In this document: positions 1-7,402 of the stretch, piece after piece | Layout: the number at the start of each line of letters is the position of its first letter | How positions within the stretch are numbered: the stretch's first letter is position 1 | Assembly (NCBI RefSeq): GCF_017377395.1 | Contig: NZ_CP061800.1 | Location: 2,418,001 to 2,482,000, forward strand | DNA: 64,000 nucleotides | Origin: Desulfonema magnum | Lineage (GTDB): Bacteria > Desulfobacterota > Desulfobacteria > Desulfobacterales > 4be13 | Reading direction: 5' to 3' | Position numbers and translations under genes: made by a program | The notes under the pieces: model-generated | What the model saw: the letters and a program-made list of their open reading frames with translations, nothing else | What the model was told of the DNA's origin: nothing | The model's database searches: none

Positions 1-102
1 CACTGCCATTAAGTTAAGACTCATCCGGGGTGGCAAAAAAAGTTTCCTGCAGGGATGCGAAAAATAATTTTCGCACTCCGGAAGCTTAACTTGATGGTAG
101 TG
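1..102. repeat. MITE-like inverted-repeat element
   Basis: The first 18 bases (cactgccattaagttaag) pair with 85-102 (cttaacttgatggtagtg) with two mismatches. A small inner hairpin gcgaaaa/ttttcgc lies at about 58-74. There is no reading frame inside. This looks like a non-autonomous palindromic element or a large terminator-like structure. The window edge prevents seeing whether a target duplication flanks it. Confidence 0.5.
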
Positions 103-144
103 ACGCGAAGCATGGGAACGATATCTGCTTTTTTTCCCTGAATG

Positions 145-1428
145 CTAACTGCCCGATGAAATCAGAAAAATGTCATTGAACACATCCTCATCAATTTCCC
201 CTAAAAGATTTATCAGTTTATTACGCATTTCTTCCTTTAACTTTTCGATCATTTTATCCGGATCATTAAGCTTTAAGGTAAATTTTTGTTCTGAAATCGG
301 GGCTTCTTCAGGATTTCGTTCAAAGCAATTTGCCGAGACAAATGAAAACAAGGCGTGTTTAATGGATTTCTGCTCATAATTTAACAAATTATTATCAAGC
401 ATATCAAGAACATATCCTATGCTCTTATCCTGTGTTCTGTTCTGTGTCAGACGTTCTGCCACATGAACAAGGATGCTTTCCGAAGGAAGTCTGAATATGG
501 GATGATCAATCAGCAACAACTGTCTGTATTTCTCTGTCGTATGGATATTCCCTTCTTCAATGGGTTCCAGTTTTGTAAAACCTGAAATCTCAGTAGCGCT
601 ACATGATATTCGGTACTCACTTGGTGCTTTGTAAACGACACAGAGCTTTGTGCCATTGCATATAAATCGCAGGAGATTTACATACTTGACAAAGCCTAAT
701 TTCAGATAATTAAATTCCGGCATACGATATACCAGGGCCTGTTTGACGATGGAAATATTCAGGCCTGTATTTCTGAGCAAATACTGACATTCCTTATCAT
801 TATAAAACCAGTTCAGAATTTTCTTAGATTCCGAGACCATCTGCTCCTTATTTTCAACCTTGACCGGACTTAACATTTTTGACATTTTGATGAGAATCGG
901 ATCCTTAAAATCACTTCCCCTGGAAATCTTTTCTTCCTCATCCATATCATCAGGATCATTAATCCATACAAAATCATCGCAAACCGCTTCAAGAATCCGA
1001 TTGGCTGATTTTTTATATGCACATCCCACCACAATTTTGCCATATTCATGAAGCTTTTTGGCAAGAGATGCAAATCCCCCGTCACCGGACACGACCACGA
1101 ACACCTCTATCGCCAGTTTGGTATGCGCCAGATCAATCGCGTCAATTGCCAACTGAATATCCGCTGCATTTTTCTGAACCCCTCTTGAAAAGCCGAATAT
1201 TTGTATCGGATCTATACCTAATTCTACAATGTCTCCCTTCATCACATTTAATCTCGGATCGCTCCAATTCGCATAAGCTCTCTGAATGGCTACATTTCCA
1301 ACCTTTTCGACCTTTTCTATGCTTTCATATATCTCTTTCAGTGAAATTCTGTCTATAAAACTTTGGCTGAAATTGTATCCTTTAAGCAAATTTTCTATGT
1401 CATACAACACGGCTGTATTGAATCTCAT
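145..1428 (-). CDS. NYN-domain (LabA/DUF88-type) protein with OST-HTH/LOTUS domain
   Basis: This 427-residue protein is probably cytosolic and RNA-directed. Residues 1-155 resemble the NYN (PIN-like) nuclease fold. An acidic start (LYDIENL), a middle ADIQLAIDAIDLA strand-helix and VVVSGDGGF supply the Asp residues expected to bind metal. Residues about 195-270 (ILNWFYND...YLKLGFVKYVNLLRF) fit an OST-HTH/LOTUS winged helix, which in LabA-like proteins binds RNA. The C-terminal 150 residues are unassigned. The ATG at 1428 is preceded by an AAGGAG-like site. It is a single gene, transcribed away from the DRTGG gene with 330 bases between them. The family assignment comes from motifs; the substrate is unknown. 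Confidence 0.8.
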   Translation of the reverse strand: MRFNTAVLYDIENLLKGYNFSQSFIDRISLKEIYESIEKVEKVGNVAIQRAYANWSDPRLNVMKGDIVELGIDPIQIFGFSRGVQKNAADIQLAIDAIDLAHTKLAIEVFVVVSGDGGFASLAKKLHEYGKIVVGCAYKKSANRILEAVCDDFVWINDPDDMDEEEKISRGSDFKDPILIKMSKMLSPVKVENKEQMVSESKKILNWFYNDKECQYLLRNTGLNISIVKQALVYRMPEFNYLKLGFVKYVNLLRFICNGTKLCVVYKAPSEYRISCSATEISGFTKLEPIEEGNIHTTEKYRQLLLIDHPIFRLPSESILVHVAERLTQNRTQDKSIGYVLDMLDNNLLNYEQKSIKHALFSFVSANCFERNPEEAPISEQKFTLKLNDPDKMIEKLKEEMRNKLINLLGEIDEDVFNDIFLISSGS

Positions 1429-1560
1429 TGGTAAACTCCTTGATTAAGGCATCTGACATGGAAAGTTGTTTGTTCTTAATTAGTTGGCCGGGACAGGCGA
1501 AGGAGAATTTCCTCACCGACAAAAAAAAGCAAAAGAATCAGGAAATAGGAATTGAAAAAT

Positions 1561-1753
1561 TTATAACTGGTTAACCTGAATCCTCAATTTCAGTAAAAGC
1601 AATGAATTGGGATTCACAGGCTTTTTCTTCAGGTCGTCTGCATTTTCAACAGCAAGGCTCCCCATACAGGCTAATCTGCGAATCTGTTTTGCTTCATCAT
1701 CGGAGACAGCATACTTTCCCCTTTTAGCCGCACTGCCCCCCGGCGAAGCTTTT
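1561..1753 (-). other. open frame without a start, possible remnant
   Basis: Directly after the DRTGG stop, in the next frame, the minus strand stays open for about 60 codons. It reads like a charged helical protein (KYAVSDDEAKQIRRLACMG, then a lysine-rich tail). There is no ATG/GTG/TTG until codon ATG at 1665, which would leave only 34 residues. A run of seven A lies between the DRTGG stop and this frame. It could be a broken small gene or chance. I do not recognise it. Confidence 0.2.
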
Positions 1754-1756
1754 TTT

Positions 1757-2110
1757 CTATCTGGTTCCGTCCAGACCCGTCATTCCATGAGCATGCAGTC
1801 TGCCACAGGAAACGAACATGGAATACGCTGTTGATAAAAGAGAAATATCTTCATCCCTGGCCATCTCAATCACTTCCGGAGGGGGAATTTTATTCCGTAC
1901 AAAAACCACAGCACCCACCCCGGACACTGCTGCTGTCCTGATCGCCTGTACAGTGGTCAGTCCTGTCAGAAACACACAATCATCCGCAAGCTTTGCCAAA
2001 ATGTCACTCATTAAGTCGCTGGCACCGGCTGTAAAGAATTCCCTGTCCATCTGGTCTTTGCCTGTCAGAACGGATGCGTCAAGAATATCAACGATTTCAA
2101 ATAGTTTCAT
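1757..2110 (-). CDS. DRTGG domain-containing protein
   Basis: This is a stand-alone DRTGG domain of about 117 residues (MKLFEIVDILDASVLTG..., ASDLMSDILAKL, VFLTGL, VVFVRNK, ISLLSTAYSMFVSCGRL). Such short proteins occur in anaerobes, often beside Fe-only hydrogenase, NuoE-like or HPr-kinase-like genes. Their ligand is not established; a regulatory or nucleotide-sensing role is the usual suggestion. The start is placed at the ATG at 2110 because the family begins MKL; an ATG four codons upstream is possible. Neither start has a strong ribosome site. The length is normal, so the stop at 1757 is probably the true end. Confidence 0.8.
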   Translation of the reverse strand: MKLFEIVDILDASVLTGKDQMDREFFTAGASDLMSDILAKLADDCVFLTGLTTVQAIRTAAVSGVGAVVFVRNKIPPPEVIEMARDEDISLLSTAYSMFVSCGRLHAHGMTGLDGTR

Positions 2111-2122
2111 TAAAAATACCAT

Positions 2123-2573
2123 TTTTCTTTATATGGCTTAAAAACTGTTTCCGCCTTTGGTTTGTTTTGCTCGTCTTGAATTGACAAATTCAAGGTGTTT
2201 GTCCGGGTTTGCTAATCCGGCAGGGGCAGGTTAGCTGAAATGATGATCATGACCAAATTTTCTAAAGAATATTATAGAGGCGTTTATGTGTCAATGGAAA
2301 ACACTGTCAGAACATGAATTGAACCTCCCTGAAGCGATTGCAGCTTTTAAACCAATGGTTCGGATATTTTTTATAACCTTTTTGTTTTTATAAAAATTCC
2401 TGATTTTAAAATCCCCCGGATACTCAGAATTATTCAGATAAATTCTTTGAAATTACCTTGATTTCAGATGATATTTTTTGTATCAGATAATTTTAAATTA
2501 ATCAGAATATCGAAATTCGAAACAAGAGCGATAACGCGGCGGATTTCGAATTTCATTTAAAAAAGGGGTAGTA
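2123..2573. other. AT-rich divergent intergenic region with an inverted repeat before mobA
   Basis: This 450-base stretch lies between the divergent DRTGG and mobA genes. No gene was recognised. An 11-bp perfect inverted repeat gaaattcgaaa (2512-2522) / tttcgaatttc (2544-2554) lies 20 bases before the mobA start, with a 21-base loop. It overlaps where a promoter or leader would be, so it may be an operator or a leader hairpin. It does not look like the known Moco RNA motif. A short AGGGGT site precedes the mobA ATG. Confidence 0.4.
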
Positions 2574-3206
2574 ATGAAATTTCCATGTAGCGGCGTGATA
2601 TTGGCCGGAGGATTAAACACACGTTTTTCAGGAATAAACAAAGCGTTTGTCCGTGTCGGGGGAATGCGCATTTTTGACCGTATATACAGCGTATTTAATG
2701 ACCTGTTCGAAGAAACGATTCTTGTCACCAATGACCCGCTTCAGTATCTTGACTGGGATATTACGATCACAACAGATATTTTTCCTATCCGAAGCTCTCT
2801 GACAGGGATACATGCCGGGCTTCTTTGCGCAACAAATCCTTATGTGTTTTTTATTGCCTGTGACACACCTTTCCTGAAAAAAGAAATGGTTGAAACCCTC
2901 ATTGATGAAATTGAACCGCGCTTTGATGTGGTCATACCGGAAACTTCGGCAGGATATCAGGCGCTTTGCGCGGTGTATTCAAAAAATTGCATTAACCCGG
3001 TGGAACAGCATCTTGTTCAGAAAAAGCTGAAGATTCAGGGCTTCTTCAAAAAAGTCCGCGTAAAAAAAGTTCCTGAAAACATTTTGCGGGAACATGATCC
3101 TGAACTGATATCTTTTTTTAATGTTAATACACCTGATGAACTGGCAAAAGCCGAAAAAATTATTGAACAGACCTGTGAAATTTCCAAAATTTCGCAGGCA
3201 TCCTGA
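2574..3206 (+). CDS. mobA: molybdenum cofactor guanylyltransferase
   Basis: This 210-residue cytosolic nucleotidyltransferase transfers GMP from GTP to molybdopterin to make the bis-MGD form used by DMSO-reductase-family enzymes such as formate dehydrogenases. The N-terminal signature ILAGGLNTRFSGINKAF matches the GGxSxRxGxxK nucleotide-binding loop. VTND and the ACDTPFL metal-binding stretch (around residue 98) follow, and the end carries the family NVNTPDEL motif. It lies 25 bases before moaE on the same strand, so the two are probably co-transcribed. The length is normal. Confidence 0.9.
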   Translation: MKFPCSGVILAGGLNTRFSGINKAFVRVGGMRIFDRIYSVFNDLFEETILVTNDPLQYLDWDITITTDIFPIRSSLTGIHAGLLCATNPYVFFIACDTPFLKKEMVETLIDEIEPRFDVVIPETSAGYQALCAVYSKNCINPVEQHLVQKKLKIQGFFKKVRVKKVPENILREHDPELISFFNVNTPDELAKAEKIIEQTCEISKISQAS

Positions 3207-3231
3207 TTCGTTACCCCGAAAGGAGATCATA

Positions 3232-3591
3232 ATGAACCTTGCACACCTTATCGAAACTGTTAAAAAACATCCGGATTACGAAAAAGTGGGAATGATTTTG
3301 TGCCATAACGGCATTGTCCGGGGCACATCACGGGACGGCAGAAAAGTATCCGGTCTGAAAATTGCCGTGGATCATGAAAAACTGCAACAGATAATACAGG
3401 AGCATAAAAAAAGGCCCGGAATCGTTGAAATACTTGTGGAAATCGCCGGAGACAGAGAACTGTCTCTCGGAGATGATGTCATGTTTCTGGTGGTCGCGGG
3501 TGACATCCGGGACAATGTAATTCCGGCCATGCATGACACAATCAACGCCATTAAGACAACCGTGACGAAAAAGACAGAGTTTTTTGTGTGA
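3232..3591 (+). CDS. moaE: MoaE-like molybdopterin synthase large subunit
   Basis: The ATG at 3232 follows a strong AAGGAG site (3219-3225), giving 119 residues. The sequence (HPDYEKVGMILCHNGIVRGTSRDGRKVSGLKI) resembles the short MoaE-type proteins of sulfate reducers. MoaE with MoaD inserts the dithiolene sulfurs of molybdopterin. It is shorter than the roughly 150-residue enterobacterial enzyme and the usual C-terminal catalytic lysine region is not obvious, so it may be a divergent or regulatory variant. Linkage to mobA supports a cofactor role. Confidence 0.72.
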   Translation: MNLAHLIETVKKHPDYEKVGMILCHNGIVRGTSRDGRKVSGLKIAVDHEKLQQIIQEHKKRPGIVEILVEIAGDRELSLGDDVMFLVVAGDIRDNVIPAMHDTINAIKTTVTKKTEFFV

Positions 3592-3651
3592 ATATTTTTT
3601 CAAAGAATCGGCCTATCGAAAAGTTTCCGGGCTGTGCGCGGGACTGCGGAG

Positions 3652-3706
3652 AAACCCGGCTTTTTTCCCCGGACCAAGTGTCCTCCCGCCGGAAAAAGCC
3701 GGGTTT
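3652..3706 (+). terminator. terminator-like hairpin after moaE
   Basis: The arms aaacccggcttttt (3652-3665) and aaaaagccgggttt (3693-3706) form a long stem followed by further T residues, about 60 bases after the moaE stop. The stem core (AAGCCGGGTTTT) is the same as in the three dispersed elements at 19.8, 53.3 and 59.5 kb. It is therefore probably a divergent member of that family acting as a bidirectional terminator. Confidence 0.6.
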
Positions 3707-3738
3707 TTTCCCCGGGTAAATATCGAAAAACTATGGTT

Positions 3739-3831
3739 ACTCGATGATCAAGTTTTTTTCTGTCATTCCTGCTTTCGCAGGAATGACAGGCTGTTTGTCC
3801 GAATCGGGTCAAAAAAACTTGATCATCGAGT
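3739..3831. repeat. nested palindromic element (MITE-like)
   Basis: The outer arms actcgatgatcaagtttttt (3739-3758) and the complementary run ending at 3831 form a perfect inverted repeat. Inside is a second perfect hairpin, ctgtcattcctgc/gcaggaatgacag (3760-3789). There is no gene content. The inner hairpin is of the type scattered widely in environmental bacterial genomes. Confidence 0.65.
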
Positions 3832-3939
3832 GGTTAGGTATTTATGGGACAACGATTTTAAAAAAAAAGATAAAATAATAGAGTTGTTCCCAAATAAGTA
3901 AGCTTCCCGGCTCACTGTCATTATGACGCGACGCGCGGC

Positions 3940-4022
3940 TCATGACACCACGAAGACACGAAGGCGCAAAGAGACACGAAGACCCTTCGTGAGCCTTCGC
4001 GCCTTCGTGTCTTTGTGGCATT
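3940..4022. repeat. CACGAAG-type dispersed repeat
   Basis: Short units such as cacgaagacacgaaggc occur in both orientations around a centre of symmetry (forward copies 3950-3985, reverse copies 3985-4015). The same repeat recurs at 5.9-6.3 kb, 38.6-38.9 kb and 44.6 kb. It sits directly before the YgiT-type gene. Confidence 0.65.
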
Positions 4023-4043
4023 ATTTATTTAGGAACAACTCTA

Positions 4044-4274
4044 ATGAACTGTGCAGCCTGTAATAATGAAATGATAAGGAAAAAAGGAAGCATTGACCTC
4101 AGAATCGGCGAAAAGCTGTATTTTGTGAGAAATGTCATGTATGAAGAATGTTCGGTATGCGGAGAAAAAATTCTTTCACCGGAAGTCAGTCAGCAACTGT
4201 TTGAAAAAATCAGAAACAAACAATTTGTTGAAGAGACTTTCAAATTTCCGGTATTGGATTGTGCATATGCTTAA
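4044..4274 (+). CDS. YgiT-type zinc finger protein (MqsA N-terminal-like)
   Basis: This 76-residue protein carries CAACNNE near its N-terminus and CSVCGE at about residue 36, the paired CxxC of the YgiT/MqsA zinc finger. Related proteins are antitoxins of type II toxin-antitoxin pairs and normally follow a DUF4258/MqsR-type toxin. The upstream 450 bases hold only repeats, so the partner is missing here. It may be an orphan antitoxin or a small zinc protein. No strong ribosome site is seen; the start is the first ATG. Confidence 0.75.
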   Translation: MNCAACNNEMIRKKGSIDLRIGEKLYFVRNVMYEECSVCGEKILSPEVSQQLFEKIRNKQFVEETFKFPVLDCAYA

Positions 4275-4327
4275 AAAAAACAATGCGCCTCTTGATATGT
4301 TGCAGAACTTCTGTTAATAAAGATCAC

Positions 4328-4954
4328 ATGATGAAAATACAAAAACTCCGATTCAGACTGTTGGTGATCTTTTTTTTGGTTGTCGTGCCAGTAATCTTGC
4401 CTCGGACAGCACTTTCTCATCCCCATGTTTTCGTTGTCACCAGACTGGTGTCTGTGTTTGATGACGAAGGACTGGCAGGAATTCGCGTGAAATGGGGATT
4501 TGACGAAATGTTCAGCAGCATGATCGCGGGAGATTACGATCAGAACCACAATGGCAAACTGGAAAAACCGGAAATCGCTCTTATTAAGAAAGAAGCTTTT
4601 TCTTATCTGGCTGACCATGATTATTTCTGTTTCATCAGGATTGACGAAAAACCGTTCAAGGTCAAATATGTTCGTGAATTCTCGGCCTTTCTGAATGAAG
4701 GGAAACTATCTTATGAATTTTTCATTCCCTGTCATGTCAAATCCGGCAAAGCTTTCAGGAAAATCGCCATGTCGCTGTACGATCCCACTTATTACACCGC
4801 TGTGTTCTTTGCTGAAAATCAGCCAGTGAGCATTGAAAGCGGGTCAGGTTTTGAAATAAGCAGCACCATTGCCAAGAACCAGGAAACCTCCTATTACTAC
4901 GATATGCTTCATCCCTGGGAATTAATATTAAACTTCCGATTAAAAAATGAGTAA
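4328..4954 (+). CDS. DUF1007 family exported protein, metal-transport partner
   Basis: About 208 residues begin MMKIQKLRFRLLVIFFLVVV, a clear signal peptide that ends near LPRTALSHPHVFV. The mature start SHPHVFV is the hallmark of DUF1007 proteins, which are periplasmic and regularly encoded beside NicO-type nickel/cobalt transporters. An EF-hand-like stretch (DYDQNHNGKLEKPE, about residues 62-75) may bind a metal ion. The gene overlaps the NicO gene by eight bases, so the two are translationally coupled. Either of two adjacent ATGs at 4328 and 4331 may be used. Confidence 0.82.
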   Translation: MMKIQKLRFRLLVIFFLVVVPVILPRTALSHPHVFVVTRLVSVFDDEGLAGIRVKWGFDEMFSSMIAGDYDQNHNGKLEKPEIALIKKEAFSYLADHDYFCFIRIDEKPFKVKYVREFSAFLNEGKLSYEFFIPCHVKSGKAFRKIAMSLYDPTYYTAVFFAENQPVSIESGSGFEISSTIAKNQETSYYYDMLHPWELILNFRLKNE

Positions 4955-5846
4955 AATAATTCTGCTTACGTTAATACTGTTATCATTGCCGAACGGGGCA
5001 GCTCCGGTAAACGCACAGAACCCTTTCACCTCCAAAGGCAAGTCTCCGCAAGTTTCCCCGGCTCCGAGTCTGCCCAATCCTTTTCTTGCCCGAATAGTGT
5101 TCTGGCAGCACCAACTGAATCAGGAAATGAGCAGTCTGGCAAGGGAGGCTAAAAAAACCGGAAATCTCAGACCGCTGTTGTTTCTGATAATCATTGCCTT
5201 TGCCTATGGCGTACTGCACGCAACCGGGCCGGGGCATGGAAAAGCCGTGGCCATGTCATACATGGCCTCGGGTAACCGAAAATTAGGCAGCGGTCTGCTG
5301 TTCGGTAATCTTGTTGCCTTTTTTCATGGACTGTCTGCCATATGCCTGGTGCTGATTCTGCATTTTATTATCCAAAAAGGAGTCACAGGTTCTTTTGAAA
5401 GCATAAGCCATAAGACACAGATTATCAGCTACAGCCTTATCGCACTTCTGGGAGCAGGGCTGCTGATCAGAAGTCTGATGTCGTGGTACCGGAGAAACAA
5501 CGACCAGGACCAGGACAGTTGTTCTGAAGAAAGCCGGAAAGGGCCGGTGGTAATGGCGCTGATTCTGGGAATGGTTCCCTGTCCGGGGGTGGTTCTGGTG
5601 ATGCTCTTTTCCCTTTCACTGAATATGCCCGGTCTGGGGGTGCTGCTTGCACTTTCTCTGACACTGGGCATGGCAGTGACCATTTCAGCGGTGGTTGTTG
5701 CGGCACTTGCCAGTAAGAATTTTGTCTTAGGATCATTAGAACGCAGACAAAGACTGACTCACACCATAGAACTCATCACAGAAACGACAACAGCACTGCT
5801 GGTGACTTCGCTGGGGCTGATTTTTCTTGCAGCAACCCTTGCTTAA
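4947..5846 (+). CDS. NicO/RcnA-like nickel-cobalt transporter
   Basis: This 299-residue inner-membrane protein has an N-terminal signal or first membrane segment, a proline-rich linker (residues 25-50), then about six hydrophobic segments. The motif HATGPGHGKAVAMSY at about residue 90 is the His-rich metal signature of the NicO superfamily, and GMVPCPG at about residue 210 is the second conserved loop. It lacks the long His-rich cytoplasmic loop of E. coli RcnA. With the DUF1007 partner it probably moves Ni or Co, both needed by hydrogenases, CODH and corrinoid enzymes in sulfate reducers. Direction (uptake or efflux) cannot be told. Confidence 0.85.
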   Translation: MSKIILLTLILLSLPNGAAPVNAQNPFTSKGKSPQVSPAPSLPNPFLARIVFWQHQLNQEMSSLAREAKKTGNLRPLLFLIIIAFAYGVLHATGPGHGKAVAMSYMASGNRKLGSGLLFGNLVAFFHGLSAICLVLILHFIIQKGVTGSFESISHKTQIISYSLIALLGAGLLIRSLMSWYRRNNDQDQDSCSEESRKGPVVMALILGMVPCPGVVLVMLFSLSLNMPGLGVLLALSLTLGMAVTISAVVVAALASKNFVLGSLERRQRLTHTIELITETTTALLVTSLGLIFLAATLA

Positions 5847-5880
5847 TTTTCAATTTCCTTTTAAGTACTTTTTATTCGAA

Positions 5881-6260
5881 AAAATCAGCCACAAAGACTC
5901 AAAGACACAAAGTAACCACAAAGACACTTCGTGATACTTCGTGCCTTCGTGGCAAAAAAAATGGCAGGTTCCGCTTTTTATACAAAAAAATCAGCCATAA
6001 AGACTCAAAGACACAAAGTAACCACAAAGACACTTCGTGATACTTCGTGCCTTCGTGGCAAAAAAAATGGCCGGTTCCGCTTTTTATCCAAAAAAATCAG
6101 CCATAAAGACTCAAAGACACAAAGTAACCACAAAGACACTTCGTGATACTTCGTGCCTTCGTGGCAAAAAAAATGGCCGGTTCCGCTTTTTATCCAAAAA
6201 AATCAGCCACTAAGCCACTTCATGCCTTCGTGCCTTCGTGGCAAAAAAATGGCCGGTTCC
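5881..6260. repeat. 106-bp tandem repeat, four copies, CACGAAG family
   Basis: The copies start at 5881, 5987, 6093 and 6199, an exact 106-base period; the last is shortened. Each runs from aaaatcagcca through cttcgtgatacttcgtgcc to ggcaaaaaaaatggc. There is no plausible gene. The array fills the space between the NicO gene and the convergent binding-protein gene; the remaining 6260-6387 holds nothing recognisable except a small hairpin (aacgatttt/aaatcgtt) at about 6355-6373. Confidence 0.85.
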
Positions 6261-6387
6261 GCTTTTTACACATAAAACCTGTCCTTGTGTAAAAGGTGGG
6301 ACATACCCTAAAAAATTTATGGTCTGGTATTTAATAAAGCCAGTACCTGAGTATAACGATTTTACAAATCGTTCCCGCAGACAGCTT

Positions 6388-7218
6388 TTATTTCCAATCC
6401 TTCAGCCCGTACTTGGCCATAATGGTGTCTATTTCGCCTTTAGCCCTCAGTTCTTTTATGCCCCTGGTAAACATATCCGCATACTTTTCGCCATTCTTAT
6501 CCTTATAAAAAACCGGATAAGAATTGGCTGTCCCCTCATCAACAGGTACTTTGTCAATGGGAATGATTTTACCCATCAGCGTGTTTCCGGCCTTTTTTTC
6601 TTTATGGAGAAAATGTCTTGCCATAAATTCGTTTTCAACATAAAGATCAGTGTGTTTCTTCAGCAACATTTTCATATTTCGGCGCACCAGATTTTCCCCA
6701 TACATTGCGCTCACACGGACTCCGGGCGGCGGATCGTTCACATACCGGGTCACTTCGAGACTGCAATAACTCCAGCCTTTGATCCCTCCCAGACTTATCT
6801 CCTTCAGTGATTCAATCCCTTCATATTTCCAAACACCTGCCAGTCGAGAATCCTTCAGCCCATAAAATTTATGGGTATATCGGCAGATTTCTGTTTCAGG
6901 AAATACAGCGATGTCCTTATTGATCGGATGAAGCTTTGTCGCAGCCAGCAAACCGTCAAACTGCCCTTTTTTATTAAATATCTTCAATGTCCGCGTCCAG
7001 GGCTGTATTTCAAAACTGACAGCATACCCATGTTTTTCAAATATGGCTCTGAAGATATCAAGAACAAATCCTTCGTGTCCATCTTCCTTATCAGATATAC
7101 AGACATAAGGACAGAACTCTGTTGTGACCATATTAAGTTTCTGAGCACAGACATTGCCAGCTATAAGCAGCGTAAGCAATATAAAGAAAATAAAAAAACA
7201 TCTTTTTCGAGTAAACAT
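6388..7218 (-). CDS. family 3 extracellular solute-binding protein
   Basis: The start at 7218 follows an AAGGAG site (minus strand, 6 bases upstream). The longer open frame would read through a repeat. The 276-residue product has a signal peptide (MFTRKRCFFIFFILLTLLIA, cleaved near VCAQ) and the family 3 binding-protein layout: FCPYV, GFVLDIFRAIFEKHGY, QPWTRTL and a C-terminal GEIDTIMAKYGLKDW. There is no permease or ATPase gene nearby. It may feed a distant transporter or act as a sensor. Confidence 0.85.
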   Translation of the reverse strand: MFTRKRCFFIFFILLTLLIAGNVCAQKLNMVTTEFCPYVCISDKEDGHEGFVLDIFRAIFEKHGYAVSFEIQPWTRTLKIFNKKGQFDGLLAATKLHPINKDIAVFPETEICRYTHKFYGLKDSRLAGVWKYEGIESLKEISLGGIKGWSYCSLEVTRYVNDPPPGVRVSAMYGENLVRRNMKMLLKKHTDLYVENEFMARHFLHKEKKAGNTLMGKIIPIDKVPVDEGTANSYPVFYKDKNGEKYADMFTRGIKELRAKGEIDTIMAKYGLKDWK

Positions 7219-7244
7219 GAATTCTCCTTGAAAGTATAATACAT

Positions 7245-7318
7245 GAGCAAGTAAGCGCAGGCGGTGGGTTCCGCTTCGCTGCACCCACCCTACATTTTTT
7301 GTATCAGGTATATTATTT
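7245..7318. repeat. GTGGGTTCCGCTTCGC dispersed element
   Basis: Half of a palindromic element, ggtgggttccgcttcgctgc... followed by ccacccta and ttttttgtatcaggtatatt atttatttcgaattcc, lies directly upstream of the binding-protein gene. A fuller copy sits at 59717-59822 and its tail alone at about 58738-58778. Confidence 0.7.
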
Positions 7319-7333
7319 ATTTCGAATTCCTTT

Positions 7334-7402
7334 AGTTTTCAATTTTCAATTTTCAATTTTCAATTTTCAATTTTCAATTTTCAATTCTCAATTCTCAATT
7401 CT
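7334..7402. repeat. heptamer tandem repeat (TTTTCAA)n
   Basis: About nine units of ttttcaa, degrading to tctcaat, span the end of the uup-like gene and the intergenic region. It is a low-complexity tract prone to length change; the last codons of the ABC-F gene (RIEN) lie in it. Confidence 0.85.

Noticed and set aside
5881-6260. Possible CRISPR array
   Set aside because: The 106-base units are contiguous with no unique spacers, and no cas genes are nearby.
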